In this document: piece after piece, positions 23,401 to 38,400 of the stretch
Numbering within the stretch: the stretch's first letter is position 1
How the letters are laid out: every line of letters starts with the position of its first letter
Origin: Argyresthia goedartella
Lineage: Eukaryota > Arthropoda > Insecta > Lepidoptera > Argyresthiidae
Reading direction: 5' to 3'
Assembly (NCBI GenBank): GCA_949825045.1
Contig: OX463829.1
Location: 21,918,715 to 21,982,714, forward strand
Length of the DNA: 64,000 nt
Position numbers and translations under genes: made by a program
The notes under the pieces: generated by a model
Told to the model about the DNA's origin: nothing
The model's database searches: none
What the model saw: only the letters and a program-made list of their open reading frames with translations

Positions 23401-26400
23401 CAGTCTCTTCAGTGGTTGTCAGGACTGGAACTCTTGTGATGGTATAGCGTGGCGTATTTCTATACTTTTCCATTCTACTAGTAGCTACAGTCACAAACAG
23501 ATCATCTAATGTCGTCTCCGTGTTATCAGTTTTAGTGGTTTTAGGACTCTGCATTCTTGAAATAAATTCAGACGCAGATACTAGGTTAGCCAAGCCAAAA
23601 AGATCCTTTGGCAAGTCATCTTTTGGGGATTCGGTTGTTGAGAGTTTTTGTTTCAACCTCTTCTTCTTGAGTCTGTTAGTTAGCGCCTGTCGCCTTAAGT
23701 CAGAATTATTCAAAAGTTTGGATCTTATGTTAGGAGAAACTGCTGGTTTTTCTGTAGAATTTGTTTCTTCCTGTTCAGTCTTGAGATTTGTTGTATCGCT
23801 TTCTTTGTTTTGTGTTGTAGTTGGTATAGTTTCTGTACTTTCGACACCATTCGAATTCGATTCGTCATCGACGTTATTCATATCTGTCGTTGTTGGTAGC
23901 GTTATTCGTACTGTTGTTGTAGGAATATCTTTAATATCGGGTTCGGTGTCTATGTACTGGGTGGTTATTTCTTCTGCTTCTATTGTGGTCATCATTATTG
24001 AGGTTATTTCTTTCTCTTCCGTTATGTTATTGGGATTATATGTGCTTTCCACTGAGATTCCGGTTTCATCGTGTTTAATAGTTGATACATTATTTTGATG
24101 CTGTTGCTTTCTAGCATTTGTCGGTATAAAGTCTCTGATTGGTTGCATTCGAATTGTGTTATTTCGTCTTGGTACTTTTAGTCTTAATCTTCTACGACCA
24201 CCTGGTGGCGACTTTCTTCTTAGCACAAGCTTTGGCGAGTCTTCTTTTGCGTCCAATATCTCTGATTTTTGTACTTCTTCTTTTTTATCATCGTCGATTA
24301 ATTCTGTTGCGTTTTTCATCTGACTTTCATTGACATGTTCCGTCCGTACTGATGTTTCCTGTGTTGTGTTTTGGTCACTCGTATGTGCTTCAAGAGACAT
24401 TTTTTCGAGGTCGTCTCTTTCTTTGGCAGTGAGTCTAAATATCTGTTTGCTATCAAAATGCACCATTTCTGACTTTGCATCCTCCGCTTTGAGAATGGAT
24501 ATTGCATTTTCCTTTCCATGTAAAAGATCTGCCAGTGACAAGTTGTGCTGCTGCAATATTTCACTCAAACTGGTGCCATTTGATCTTTTCAATATCCCCT
24601 TCAAAGTCAACGGGTCTATTGGATTACCCTGAAAACAATTTTTTTATGTATTATATAGTAGGTGGCTAGATTATTCTTCATGTTTAAACTAAAAATTGAA
24701 CAGATTTAATAAAACCGTTACCTTCGCTCCTGACGGTTCAGATTCTTGTGAGTCATCTGAAATTGATTTGTCTTCGATATTCGGTCTAATTCGTACTTCA
24801 TTCCTTATCTCGGTCTTTGGTATTTCTAAGCCTGCTTCATCGTTTTGCCTGTCATCAACTAACGTCAACCCTTTGTACAATACTTGGTCTAAGGAGTGTT
24901 TTTTGCTCCTAGTCATGTCATCGTTTTCTTTTTCAGTCTTTTCTTCCGTGAAGACATCGTATTCGCTGGATTTTGGTCGAATTGGCCGCTTCCATCTCTG
25001 GCCGCGTCTGCGCACTGGCCTCTCATTTGGTTCGTCGAGCCAGCGGTCTGTGCCCATTTCGGGTCTTTTCCTCCTTCTCCTGGGAGGGTCTACGCTTTCG
25101 TGCGCTGGGTACTCTGTGTCGCGGTGTCGGCGAGGCTCTTCGTGGTAGAATCTTCTTTCGTCTGGCTCCTCCTGTTGTTCAACTCTGGTTTCTTGGTGAT
25201 CATATTGCCTTTCGTTGGCTTCTTCATTTGAGTCTTCGATTGGTCGGCGTTTCCTCTTTCGGCCAGGTCTTCTACGCCTGGGTGCTTCCTCAGGAGACTG
25301 GTTCTCGCCCCACTCCTGTACTTGAGCGGGTTTCTGCATAACTGGGTCCGCACTTACTGCTCTCCATGTCTGAAAATGAAAAAAATAACATCAATGGTGC
25401 TAAAATCGAATAAGCATCTTAATTAGGTAAAATAATGAGAATTCTGAATTTACCGGAGCGAAACTAATTTGAATCTTGCAGTTGAAACAAGTGTTACATA
25501 CGTGCTTACCTAAATTAGATTAGATTAGATTAGATTAACGTTTATTGCATCAAAGCAGCAAACATACAAATTAAAAGTGATACGGAGGTGCAACTATAAA
25601 ATAACTTAAATGAAAGCAAAGTAATAAAAAAAAAACTCATAAGATTATTACTAAAACAATAAAACAAAAAGAAGAATATAGGACGGTATGTAGGCGCGCT
25701 GCATTGACGCGAAAAGGTCAAAGCTCAGTGTTTATTGCTCGTTAAGAGCAGCACTGGTTTTCAGCCCTCACCTAGGAGACGCGGAGACTCAGCAGTTACA
25801 TCCGAATGTGAATGTGAATGAAAAGAATAATAATAAAAAAGTGTCAGAAATAGATATATCCTTACAAGTGTTTAAAGATGTGGAAATAAATAAATACATT
25901 GCACATAAATATGTTTCAATACTTTCATGAGTAGGATAGTACAAAATATACAAGAAGATTATACAAATAGGTATATAAGTATATTATGCCACGTGAGTAG
26001 TGAGTAGCAGATTGGGTATAGTGTGAATATGTTTACTAAAATCATAAGATATCTAACTAAAAAATATATGAAAATGGCAGAGGTAGCCCGACTATCCAAT
26101 GTTGGAAAGAGAAATTCCTAGTTTTTGCTTTTGAATCAGGTGCGACTTCATATGTGTTTTGAAGGTGTATTTGGAGGTTAGATTTCTTATGGGCGGCGGA
26201 ATATCATTCCAACATTTGGTAGCTTGGAAGCGGAAGCTACCTCTAAATGCCACCGTGCGGTGAATATGACCTTCAAGAGGTGCCCGAATATCCCTCATGC
26301 CATATCTGGGGTGAGATGTTGCCACCTTTAATTTTAGGTACAGGTACTCAGGTTTTTTAAACTTGATGACATCAAACACTACACTTGAAAGGTGTAAGTG

Positions 26401-29400
26401 CCTACGCAGTTCCATTTTGAGCATTCCAGCAGAGTTTAAGTATGGGGTGATATGACTACGAGGTGGTACATCAAAGCAAAACCTACAACAGGCATTTTGT
26501 ATGCGCTGCACTAAACGCTGAGTCTTCAATAGAAGACGCGGACCATAAACTATATCTCCGTAGTTGAGTCGAGATAAAATCAGTGACTCGCACAGAATAA
26601 TACGTGCCCTTTCGCAGATAAGGTTACGGATTTTGTACAAAACCCTTAAACGATACATACAACTCTTCACTAAATTCAGGACATGAGTTTCAAATCTATA
26701 ATTAATTATAAATGTTACAGTTAAAGCCATTTACGTGCTTATTTAGTCCCGTGACCAATTAAGGCTTACATTCAGGCATTTAATCTGCAATTTGGTATGA
26801 TTAAAAATTCATCGTTTCCCTAACAAGTTTTTGCATAAATCTCCTTGGGGAGTTTGCTTTCCTGGCGTTTTCTTAAAATGGCGATTTTAGTACTAAAGTT
26901 GTGCTCTAACATGCAATTATGGAATCACCCACCAATTGCCATGAGTAATCCCCAAATTTTGCTTTTTAACACTTTCATTTCACGTACCTACATGTATCTG
27001 TCTGAAGCAAGTTAATAAAATATCTTGCTCAAAGTAATTGCACTTGCCATATTAATACTGAAATATGTAATTTCGAGAATAAATATAAAAATTATTTACA
27101 ATACATTTTAAAGTAACAGAAAAAAAGTAAAACAAAACTTAGTGAGAACTGGGAGTTAATTCAAGTATTACATACATTTTAGTTACATACTTACCTAATT
27201 ATAATGTAGTTTCCACACAAAGAAAAAGAAAATATCTCAGAGAAAACTTCAGGCAAAAACTTTTAATTTGCCAATCGTTCTCTAATATTTTTTTTATCAT
27301 CAGTATCCGTCGGATTTTATTACAAAGATATCAATCAGGTCACTATTCAAAAATTTACAAAATCTTATCCACTTACTGCTAACCACTTACCAACATAATA
27401 TCAGTCAATTGTCTAGCCATTTATTGAAATGGTTTCCTGAGCGAGTCCCACGCATAATCCGGCGACTCTTTACCATTTCTCGAGTCCAGCGTGCTCATAG
27501 TATAAATATTGGAATTAGAAATCATTGGACTGATGCTCCGATTGCTGCTTTGGTTCTTATTGCCTTTCCTGCTCTCGAAAACCGGGGTTGGGATTCTCTC
27601 CTCGCAAAAAATTTCCTTCTTGCGAAGCAGGTTTCTTTGCTGCCTCCATTTGAATGCTGCGTAGGTAAGCAAAAACACCACCATTGTCAAGCCAACTATG
27701 CTGGCAGTAGCAACAGTGACGGATTTCGTTCCGCTGGGTATTTTGTCAAAGATACCTGGTTCTTTGGTCGTGGAGTCTTCTTTTTCTTGAGTGACCACTT
27801 CGATCTTTCCCTCTGAGGCGGATGCGATGTTTGTTTCGTAGTCTTTCAAATTCTGCAAGTCTTCTATCACGATTAGGCCGTCTTCTCCCCTGTCGGTCTC
27901 TAATGCAACCTTTGGAACTGCATTTGGTAAAATGATGCCTGAAAAGAAGAGTAATTATTCTATTTGGTTTCACAAAGTGTTTTAGTTCTATACGAAATCG
28001 TTACTTTCTATGAGTATATATATACCTTTTGTGAAAGATTCAGCGCTTGCCGGTGTCTCGTTTTTCAAACTCATGTGCATCATTGAGAAGATATCGTTCA
28101 ACGTCACCATGCTCGGGTTGTCCTCCATGCCACGGCCTTCTCTTGTCTTTTCTGATGTATTTTGTGTTATGTTTACACTCATCACGGATGATACGTACGC
28201 CGTCCCATCGGAATCCTTTTTCATGACTGGTCTGTCTTCGATATCGCTGCCTGCAATTTTGTTGAAGAGCGACATTATACCGAGGTTTTCGCCATTTTCG
28301 TTGACGTTATTTCCGAAGTCCATTACCACAGGTATGTTCGAATATTGTGTTTGTGGCGGGTTAGGTTCATTCGTGGTTGTCTTGAACGTTGGTTCGTGTA
28401 GATTCGCGTCCAGAAGGGCTCTCAGTGGGTAGGTTTCCTTTGATATCGGTTCAATGGCTGATTTGGATAAGAATGGTTCTGGTGGATTTGGCTCGGCTGA
28501 TGTGTTGTGAAATATATCTGCCAAATGGACTTGACTTGAACCTCTTTCTCTGTGCTCGACGAGTTCGTTCAAAGTCATGTTTCTCTCCATCAAGATTTTT
28601 GATAACCGTGCTCCTGCTGAAATAAATCGAAACAACAAGTGGCTAGGTCAAAAACTCCTAAATGTCATTATGTATATAGTTAAAAATATGTTTCAAAATA
28701 GCTACAATCAATAAAGCACATTATCACATTCTGACATATTGCTCATTACATAATTAGAATATCAATTGAAAGTTTGATTGACTTACTGTTAGTGTCATTT
28801 AAGATCTCTTCAATCTCAATCTTAGCAGTCTCTTCAGTGGTTGTCAGGACTGGAACTCTTGTGATGGTATAGCGTGGCGTATTTCTATACTTTTCCATTC
28901 TACTAGTAGCTACAGTCACAAACAGATCATCTAATGTCGTCTCCGTGTTATCAGTTTTAGTGGTTTTAGGACTCTGCATTCTTGAAATAAATTCAGACGC
29001 AGATACTAGGTTAGCCAAGCCAAAAAGATCCTTTGGCAAGTCATCTTTTGGGGATTCGGTTGTTGAGAGTTTTTGTTTCAACCTCTTCTTCTTGAGTCTG
29101 TTAGTTAGCGCCTGTCGCCTTAAGTCAGAATTATTCAAAAGTTTGGATCTTATGTTAGGAGAAACTGCTGGTTTTTCTGTAGAATTTGTTTCTTCCTGTT
29201 CAGTCTTGAGATTTGTTGTATCGCTTTCTTTGTTTTGTGTTGTAGTTGGTATAGTTTCTGTACTTTCGACACCATTCGAATTCGATTCGTCATCGACGTT
29301 ATTCATATCTGTCGTTGTTGGTAGCGTTATTCGTACTGTTGTTGTAGGAATATCTTTAATATCGGGTTCGGTGTCTATGTACTGGGTGGTTATTTCTTCT

Positions 29401-32400
29401 GCTTCTATTGTGGTCATCATTATTGAGGTTATTTCTTTCTCTTCCGTTATGTTATTGGGATTATATGTGCTTTCCACTGAGATTCCGGTTTCATCGTGTT
29501 TAATAGTTGATACATTATTTTGATGCTGTTGCTTTCTAGCATTTGTCGGTATAAAGTCTCTGATTGGTTGCATTCGAATTGTGTTATTTCGTCTTGGTAC
29601 TTTTAGTCTTAATCTTCTACGACCACCTGGTGGCGACTTTCTTCTTAGCACAAGCTTTGGCGAGTCTTCTTTTGCGTCCAATATCTCTGATTTTTGTACT
29701 TCTTCTTTTTTATCATCGTCGATTAATTCTGTTGCGTTTTTCATCTGACTTTCATTGACATGTTCCGTCCGTACTGATGTTTCCTGTGTTGTGTTTTGGT
29801 CACTCGTATGTGCTTCAAGAGACATTTTTTCGAGGTCGTCTCTTTCTTTGGCAGTGAGTCTAAATATCTGTTTGCTATCAAAATGCACCATTTCTGACTT
29901 TGCATCCTCCGCTTTGAGAATGGATATTGCATTTTCCTTTCCATGTAAAAGATCTGCCAGTGACAAGTTGTGCTGCTGCAATATTTCACTCAAACTGGTG
30001 CCATTTGATCTTTTCAATATCCCCTTCAAAGTCAACGGGTCTATTGGATTACCCTGAAAACAATTTTTTTATGTATTATATAGTAGGTGGCTAGATTATT
30101 CTTCATGTTTAAACTAAAAATTGAACAGATTTAATAAAACCGTTACCTTCGCTCCTGACGGTTCAGATTCTTGTGAGTCATCTGAAATTGATTTGTCTTC
30201 GATATTCGGTCTAATTCGTACTTCATTCCTTATCTCGGTCTTTGGTATTTCTAAGCCTGCTTCATCGTTTTGCCTGTCATCAACTAACGTCAACCCTTTG
30301 TACAATACTTGGTCTAAGGAGTGTTTTTTGCTCCTAGTCATGTCATCGTTTTCTTTTTCAGTCTTTTCTTCCGTGAAGACATCGTATTCGCTGGATTTTG
30401 GTCGAATTGGCCGCTTCCATCTCTGGCCGCGTCTGCGCACTGGCCTCTCATTTGGTTCGTCGAGCCAGCGGTCTGTGCCCATTTCGGGTCTTTTCCTCCT
30501 TCTCCTGGGAGGGTCTACGCTTTCGTGCGCTGGGTACTCTGTGTCGCGGTGTCGGCGAGGCTCTTCGTGGTAGAATCTTCTTTCGTCTGGCTCCTCCTGT
30601 TGTTCAACTCTGGTTTCTTGGTGATCATATTGCCTTTCGTTGGCTTCTTCATTTGAGTCTTCGATTGGTCGGCGTTTCCTCTTTCGGCCAGGTCTTCTAC
30701 GCCTGGGTGCTTCCTCAGGAGACTGGTTCTCGCCCCACTCCTGTACTTGAGCGGGTTTCTGCATAACTGGGTCCGCACTTACTGCTCTCCATGTCTGAAA
30801 ATGAAAAAAATAACATCAATGGTGCTAAAATCGAATAAGCATCTTAATTAGGTAAAATAATGAGAATTCTGAATTTACCGGAGCGAAACTAATTTGAATC
30901 TTGCAGTTGAAACAAGTGTTACATACGTGCTTACCTAAATTAGATTAGATTAGATTAGATTAACGTTTATTGCATCAAAGCAGCAAACATACAAATTAAA
31001 AGTGATACGGAGGTGCAACTATAAAATAACTTAAATGAAAGCAAAGTAATAAAAAAAAAACTCATAAGATTATTACTAAAACAATAAAACAAAAAGAAGA
31101 ATATAGGACGGTATGTAGGCGCGCTGCATTGACGCGAAAAGGTCAAAGCTCAGTGTTTATTGCTCGTTAAGAGCAGCACTGGTTTTCAGCCCTCACCTAG
31201 GAGACGCGGAGACTCAGCAGTTACATCCGAATGTGAATGTGAATGAAAAGAATAATAATAAAAAAGTGTCAGAAATAGATATATCCTTACAAGTGTTTAA
31301 AGATGTGGAAATAAATAAATACATTGCACATAAATATGTTTCAATACTTTCATGAGTAGGATAGTACAAAATATACAAGAAGATTATACAAATAGGTATA
31401 TAAGTATATTATGCCACGTGAGTAGTGAGTAGCAGATTGGGTATAGTGTGAATATGTTTACTAAAATCATAAGATATCTAACTAAAAAATATATGAAAAT
31501 GGCAGAGGTAGCCCGACTATCCAATGTTGGAAAGAGAAATTCCTAGTTTTTGCTTTTGAATCAGGTGCGACTTCATATGTGTTTTGAAGGTGTATTTGGA
31601 GGTTAGATTTCTTATGGGCGGCGGAATATCATTCCAACATTTGGTAGCTTGGAAGCGGAAGCTACCTCTAAATGCCACCGTGCGGTGAATATGACCTTCA
31701 AGAGGTGCCCGAATATCCCTCATGCCATATCTGGGGTGAGATGTTGCCACCTTTAATTTTAGGTACAGGTACTCAGGTTTTTTAAACTTGATGACATCAA
31801 ACACTACACTTGAAAGGTGTAAGTGCCTACGCAGTTCCATTTTGAGCATTCCAGCAGAGTTTAAGTATGGGGTGATATGACTACGAGGTGGTACATCAAA
31901 GCAAAACCTACAACAGGCATTTTGTATGCGCTGCACTAAACGCTGAGTCTTCAATAGAAGACGCGGACCATAAACTATATCTCCGTAGTTGAGTCGAGAT
32001 AAAATCAGTGACTCGCACAGAATAATACGTGCCCTTTCGCAGATAAGGTTACGGATTTTGTACAAAACCCTTAAACGATACATACAACTCTTCACTAAAT
32101 TCAGGACATGAGTTTCAAATCTATAATTAATTATAAATGTTACAGTTAAAGCCATTTACGTGCTTATTTAGTCCCGTGACCAATTAAGGCTTACATTCAG
32201 GCATTTAATCTGCAATTTGGTATGATTAAAAATTCATCGTTTCCCTAACAAGTTTTTGCATAAATCTCCTTGGGGAGTTTGCTTTCCTGGCGTTTTCTTA
32301 AAATGGCGATTTTAGTACTAAAGTTGTGCTCTAACATGCAATTATGGAATCACCCACCAATTGCCATGAGTAATCCCCAAATTTTGCTTTTTAACACTTT

Positions 32401-35400
32401 CATTTCACGTACCTACATGTATCTGTCTGAAGCAAGTTAATAAAATATCTTGCTCAAAGTAATTAACGGCCAGTTCACTGCTTTCGGTGACTATTCTGTA
32501 TCGGCTCCGAGATAAAATGCATTAATTTATCTCCGGTTTAGTTTAGTGAAAAGTCGGTAAATAAAATGGATGATGTGGCACCGTTAAATTGTAATAACAT
32601 GGGGTATCAGACTTTACGCTTTCACGTTGTTTGTCTTTAATAGATGTCATAACAGAGTGTTTGTATGATCCGTTATGTTTGGTATAATTCCGATCATAGC
32701 AGGGTATGTGTAAGCGTCTTTTGACTAGACATTTAATAATTGCCTTAACCAGGATGTATAATATTTATTGATATGTGGTTGGATAAACAATACAAATCGT
32801 TGTGGATGATTCTTGGTAAAGGAAAAATAAATTCACAACCCAATGTGCGATGAAGGTATCTCAAAGTTACGGCCTCGGATGACGGCTGAAGTTAGCGTGT
32901 GAAGTCTGATGAGTGACATCTGTGTATGAGTGAACCAATTAAGCAAAATCTATTCGCAGAAATGGCGTAAATATAGCCATTAGAATAAACGAGAATCCTC
33001 TGTTCCCATTCTTACTTTCAATACAATACAAACTGCATTTTCTTATCCACATTTCGCAAGGGAAACTTTGTAGATTGCGTAATTTTGCCTGTACTGACGC
33101 ATTTCTGCTCCATATGCAGCCTCAATGATATTGTTTGCCAACCGCCGAAAAAAGTGTTTCATTCATGGGAATTCCGCACAATGCGTCTATAGTTAGTAAA
33201 AACTTTATTGATAATGGCGCACCTGGTAATTAAATGCAATCGCTTCGTATGGGATACGATTGATTGCGTGCTGCCATGATATGCCTCGGTGACCGTATAC
33301 AGTAGAAAGTGTTGTCTATCTTTCTGTGAGTGGTGTGTCTTTAGATTCGTCTTTTCTTTGTGAAGAATATTCTTCGATATGTGGTGTGTGATATCGTCAT
33401 TTTCTGTTTAAGTTTTAATATAAACAGACAGGCTTTAAAATATGACATTTGGGAACAATTCGGCGAAACAAACACCTTGGCTAAACATGAGTGCAACGAG
33501 TGGGCGCCTCTGCCACCTCGTATGGGAAAAGACATAACTCGCACATACCTAACGATAATTTAGTTTTGACTTATATCTCTTGTCTTACAATTTTACCACC
33601 TACTTTATATGTTAGCTTACGTAGGCAGATAATAGATAATATCAGCTATTGGGAGTTTGGGACCTCACCTCTTTCTGCTGCTTATATTTGCCTAATCGCT
33701 GAAGTCTAGAAAATGCAGTTATCATATTTACAGCAAGTGAACGAATCTTGCAACAGACTTCATTATTCCCTTGATGGAATTCTAAAACATTTGGAAAATG
33801 CTACATCACCAAGATCCACGCAACAAACACTTGTAACACCAATTACGGTAAATATTTACGTAACAACCAAAAACTAACTCAGCGTTACCAGCATCAAACG
33901 AGTTTGCGCTTCGGCTATTCAATTAATCGCATATTACGGCGAACATTCAAATCGGACCAGTCCAAAGATGTAATTATATTATCTCATCTTTAAGTCGAAG
34001 AAAGCGGCTACTAAGCAGATGGCATAACTCTTGTGAACAGGAAAGTGGAAAGTGGCTTTACCGGTTGGCGCGAACTCTCCGCCACACTACAGATTCGCGC
34101 CCAGATGACATATCTTGAAATGCATGTCACTTATGTAAACGAGGTCGACGTCATCGTATTGCCGATGCCAGCTTAAATTTCGATCGACACCTAGGTAATG
34201 TAATGCTGACATAATATTGAGAGTGGATTGTGATGCGAGACTTTCATCTGACATTTATCATGTTCTTGTCCTGAATTTTTTATTTGAAGTTACATTATGT
34301 GAGCTAGAAATTTCAGTCCCTTCCTAATTTAGTCCCAATACGGCATAGGACAAGGTAGTCCAATAAATCTCGAAACTTGTCTCAAGCTGAAACTATTTCA
34401 ACAAAAACGTTCCTAAAAAGTATCTATTTTGTCTAGCAGTCAAATACCGTATTCAGTCTTTAGCACCAGTCCCAGTGCGGTAGGCACGTCACGGAGAAGC
34501 GCATATACAATTCGACAGAGCGGAAACTAAACTACAACTTAACGGGTACCTACTTTGGGTATGACGAACTTTAAATAACCAACATTAACATTTAAGGTGC
34601 TACGAAAAAAAAATGGGGTTTGTTTCAAATCCATTTACTCCACCATGAAGTCATCTACAGATTTGATTTTTGGGTTAACGTTTATTGAGTATTTGATTAA
34701 GATTGAATTTGAATTTAATTACGAAAACACCTCTAAATTGTTTTTTTTTCCTGTAATTCTGAAATCCTAACTAATTTCATTGTGGAACTGCATTCAAAAT
34801 GTACATATGATGTATTCGCAGAATCTCCTTAAAAAACTTTTAAAAAAATAGCGTAGTTTATTTTAAAACAATTATTCTGTGGTTTAGTGCTACGTTTTTT
34901 AATTTTTTCCGGATTCCGTCCCTTTCACACTGCGGGTCTTTCCGCCTGGCGTAACGGGGACCTTTGCACGGACGAGGTATCGCCTTAATTGTTTTTCGCA
35001 GTTTACCTTTGTATGAGATATTCAAGAACATCTTGAAATTTGACTCAACATGTACATATATTTCTAAATGGTTTTACAAGCTTCATGAAACTGTGAGTAA
35101 TAGGAGGGTAAAGCAATCTATTCAGCACAGTACCCTAAGTTATGACTACATTTTATATAATTCTTCTATGTGTTTTTATCGATGTGAAAATCTACATGAG
35201 GTTTTGAATACAATCACATTACCACATTGCGACTGATCTAGTAACCTGCTGGAGACTTGTGACCAGAGTGTAGCTAAGTGTGTCTTCCACGCGTTTTTTT
35301 GGGTTCTTTACTTTGAAATGGCTACAAGCCATAGCATAAATGACCAAAACGAAAGCGATCGAAATGTAATCGTAACAATATAAAAGGTGCATACTTCCGA

Positions 35401-38400
35401 AGGAACTACTTGGTTCTTACATCCCTCCACATCCTCCCGGGTAGTTCTAAGGAGCAACAAAATATTCTCAAGACGTTAATTTCCAGGTCCTAGAGGAGAA
35501 CATGACCAAATTGTGATCTTTCAAATACACTTGACACTGGCAAAATAATGGTTAGCACGCCAAATTAAAAGAAGAAAAAAGTGGCCAAGTGCGAGTCGGA
35601 CTCGCCCATGAAGGGTTCCGTTTTAGCAAGTAATTATGTGACTGGATGTTTGTGTTGTAACATTGTTTTTCCTAGTGTTTGTATGAATTACAAAGTTATC
35701 TTTGCGGTTTTAAATAAATGTTTTGTATCTTAAAAACTGCTTATTTTATTTTGTTCAAACCAATTTTCGTTGAAAGTATGTATTGAGATATACAGCATAT
35801 ATTTTTTGAACATTTTTCACACATGGGGGGCACACATTTTTCCACTTTGGAAGGGTCTGCCTCTTTAAAGATTTACTTTGAATAAAAATGGTTTCAGGAT
35901 CTCAGCGTCATTTTAAAAGACCTATCTACAGGCCCCCACACATATAAGTTTGATAAAAAAAATATTGGTTTCATTTCCACGTAAAGACCCCTTTAAATAT
36001 TTTAATTTTTAAATTTTTGTATAAAATCGTAAAGCGGTTCACAGAATACATCTACATACCAAGTTTCAACTGTGTAGTCCTAATAGTTTCTGCATAAAGT
36101 TGCAAACATAACATACGGACGGACGGACGGACGGACAGACAGACTTGACGAAACTATAAGGGAACCTTATTTCTCTACGGATCCCTAAAAATGGATCGAC
36201 ACCACCAATATTCAACCTCACCACCGCAAATCGTCAAAGCTCTGACAATAGAGCCTCATTGAAACACAAAATGTCTCCACTATTACCTAACCCGAGTCTA
36301 ACCATGCTCTAATAGTTCGATACTCTGTCATTTGTCCGGTTAACACCCGTTCTTGACTTACCACCTGGCTATAAGGCCGATAAGTGGCAGAACCGTGGCT
36401 TTGTCTGGTATTACAATCTAGTACTCAACCCGGCACGCTCCATTTACACGTGTTAGCCGGACTCCTCCCCAGATTTCTAGACCAGTTTCTAGACCTGTCC
36501 TATGACTAGTAAAAGATGGGCGGTAGTTTTCTATGTTTCTCCTCTATCCGGTTTTCGGATGGAGCAACATAGCCAGAGGCAATGTATATGCCTAATGTAA
36601 AGGTTAACTTAATCTGTTTGTTTTGTCGTTCCTAAGCTAACTTAAGTTAACCAAGACCGCAATAAATGTTGTAATGAAGAAAAGGCTTTTACTCAATAGT
36701 GGGAGCAGAAGGCTGGACAGATAGTTAGATAGAAGTTAGATAGATAGATAGAAGTTAGCCTAACCTCTTATTCACGTATGGCAAACGCACAGGTCTTATA
36801 TTTTGTCCACGCAGGATTGATTGATTGTTAAGCAAAGTAAATCAATCATAGGATTATAATGTAATTAAATGACTATCAATTGTATGAATTATCACGCAAA
36901 AGAGGTTGAATACCGTGAACATATGGTACATAAAGGAATTAGAGGTAAATCAGTAAACGTTTTTCCTCGAAGAATTCTTTGTTTTGTTTTGGGGTTGGCT
37001 CGATATTCCTCTTGGTCAACAAGAACAATAGAAATTGCTATCTATGTATTGCTTTCTGGTTATATGACGTACATATTCACTTTCGTTCTTATTGAAGAAA
37101 TGCGATGTTTCCACTCTGTACGAAAACAGAAAGCAAAAATCAACCACTCCTCATTGTTTGCCGAAAGCGTACGTGCCGAGAAGTCGTAGAAATAAACGAT
37201 TACACGACGTACTTAGTGCACATAGTGAATGTTCTAATAGCTTTAACTGCTAATTGTTATTTGGCAGCTAATGTGGCGGGAAAAGTCTTGTAACGTCATA
37301 TTTTGTTTCCGTGACCGTTTCGTTAATTCGGAAGCAATGCGGCTGCTATACCGGCATTCTTACGCAAACGCGCGGCAGTTTACAATAAGAGTATCCGCGT
37401 ATTCCTTTATACGCGTAAAGGTTTGAAAGAACATTGTATGTATGTCGCAGTTGGTTGGTTAAATCAGACACGTAACTAACTCTCTAACCGTTAATTAAAT
37501 ACCGACGTTTAACCAAGTCACTCGCTTTTTGATTTAAATAAAGCATCGTCGAAAACGTTTAACAATCTGTCTTACCAAAAGCTGGCGTGTTGGAAAACAA
37601 GATAGCGTCACGACAACAGCTGATTTGCACAGTTTATATCAGGGCAATACATTGCGGTAGCTTAGATGAAGGGTAAAGGGGGTGAGCGAAGCGAAGCCCC
37701 CTTTATCCTTCTTGTTAGGTTAGACATGTAAGAACAACAAAAATACTTACAACATAAACTTAAGTACACATAAAAAATATTTATAGTGTATATATGTGTT
37801 GTTGCCTAGGAACGTTGAGACAACTCGTTCACTTGTCTGACGGAATTTTAGTGACTTGGTTAAACGTCGGTATTTAATTAACGGTCTAGAGAGTTAGTTA
37901 AGTGTCTGATTTAACCAACTACTGCGACATGTACACCATTCCTAAATGATGGCAGGGGTGCGATTTCATCAACTAAATTTATCGCGAATGTGTTAAATCG
38001 TTTCAAAACTGCTACATAACTAATTCATAATACCTACACGTAGAAATTTGTTTTTGATCAAGTATTCCATTTCATTGTTAACACCTTTCTTTAACACAAA
38101 CCCTTGCCCGCAGCTTCACCAGCTTGGAGTCATATAAAAATAGCCAAGTGCGAGTCCCACATAAAGGATCGCGTACCAAGATTGTATAACATTTATCTAT
38201 ATATTTATCTATATATTTATCTGATAACCACTGCATCTCTGATAACGTCGAAAGAAACATGATTCTTCTTACTTTACTTTTAATTTCGTGTTTTTTTTAA
38301 CCCCACCCTTGATAATGCCCTGTCGCTAAATGCGTTCATAGTCGTTTACTCGTATATCTTACCTATCTCTATACGACCTACCTGATGCCTTTCAGGTTCA

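Larger units (their letters stand above)
21612..27036. repeat. 5,425-bp tandem segment, copy 1
   Basis: Every base compared at an offset of 5,425 matches the following copy, and all conceptual translations are the same. The break point shares ATT at 21612, 27037 and 32462. The segment holds exons 2-5 of the nested - strand gene and a truncated LINE. Confidence 0.97.
27037..32461. repeat. 5,425-bp tandem segment, copy 2
   Basis: Direct repeat of 21612-27036. This copy is the one nearer exon 1 of the nested gene, so it is the one that would be spliced by default. Confidence 0.97.

Noticed and set aside
22585..25341. Long + strand frames opposite the nested gene (for example 23520-24098, 24973-25341)
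   Set aside because: They lie opposite - strand exons that have splice signals and consistent phases. Their hydrophobic or Ser/Val-rich content is the mirror of the Thr/Glu/Asn-rich coding strand.
33341..33709. Gene candidates on both strands
   Set aside because: No domain is visible, and part of the sequence resembles a decayed repeat also seen near 55200.
36869..37293. Possible small membrane protein gene
   Set aside because: It has one hydrophobic stretch but no recognisable domain, signal peptide, splice partners or second copy.
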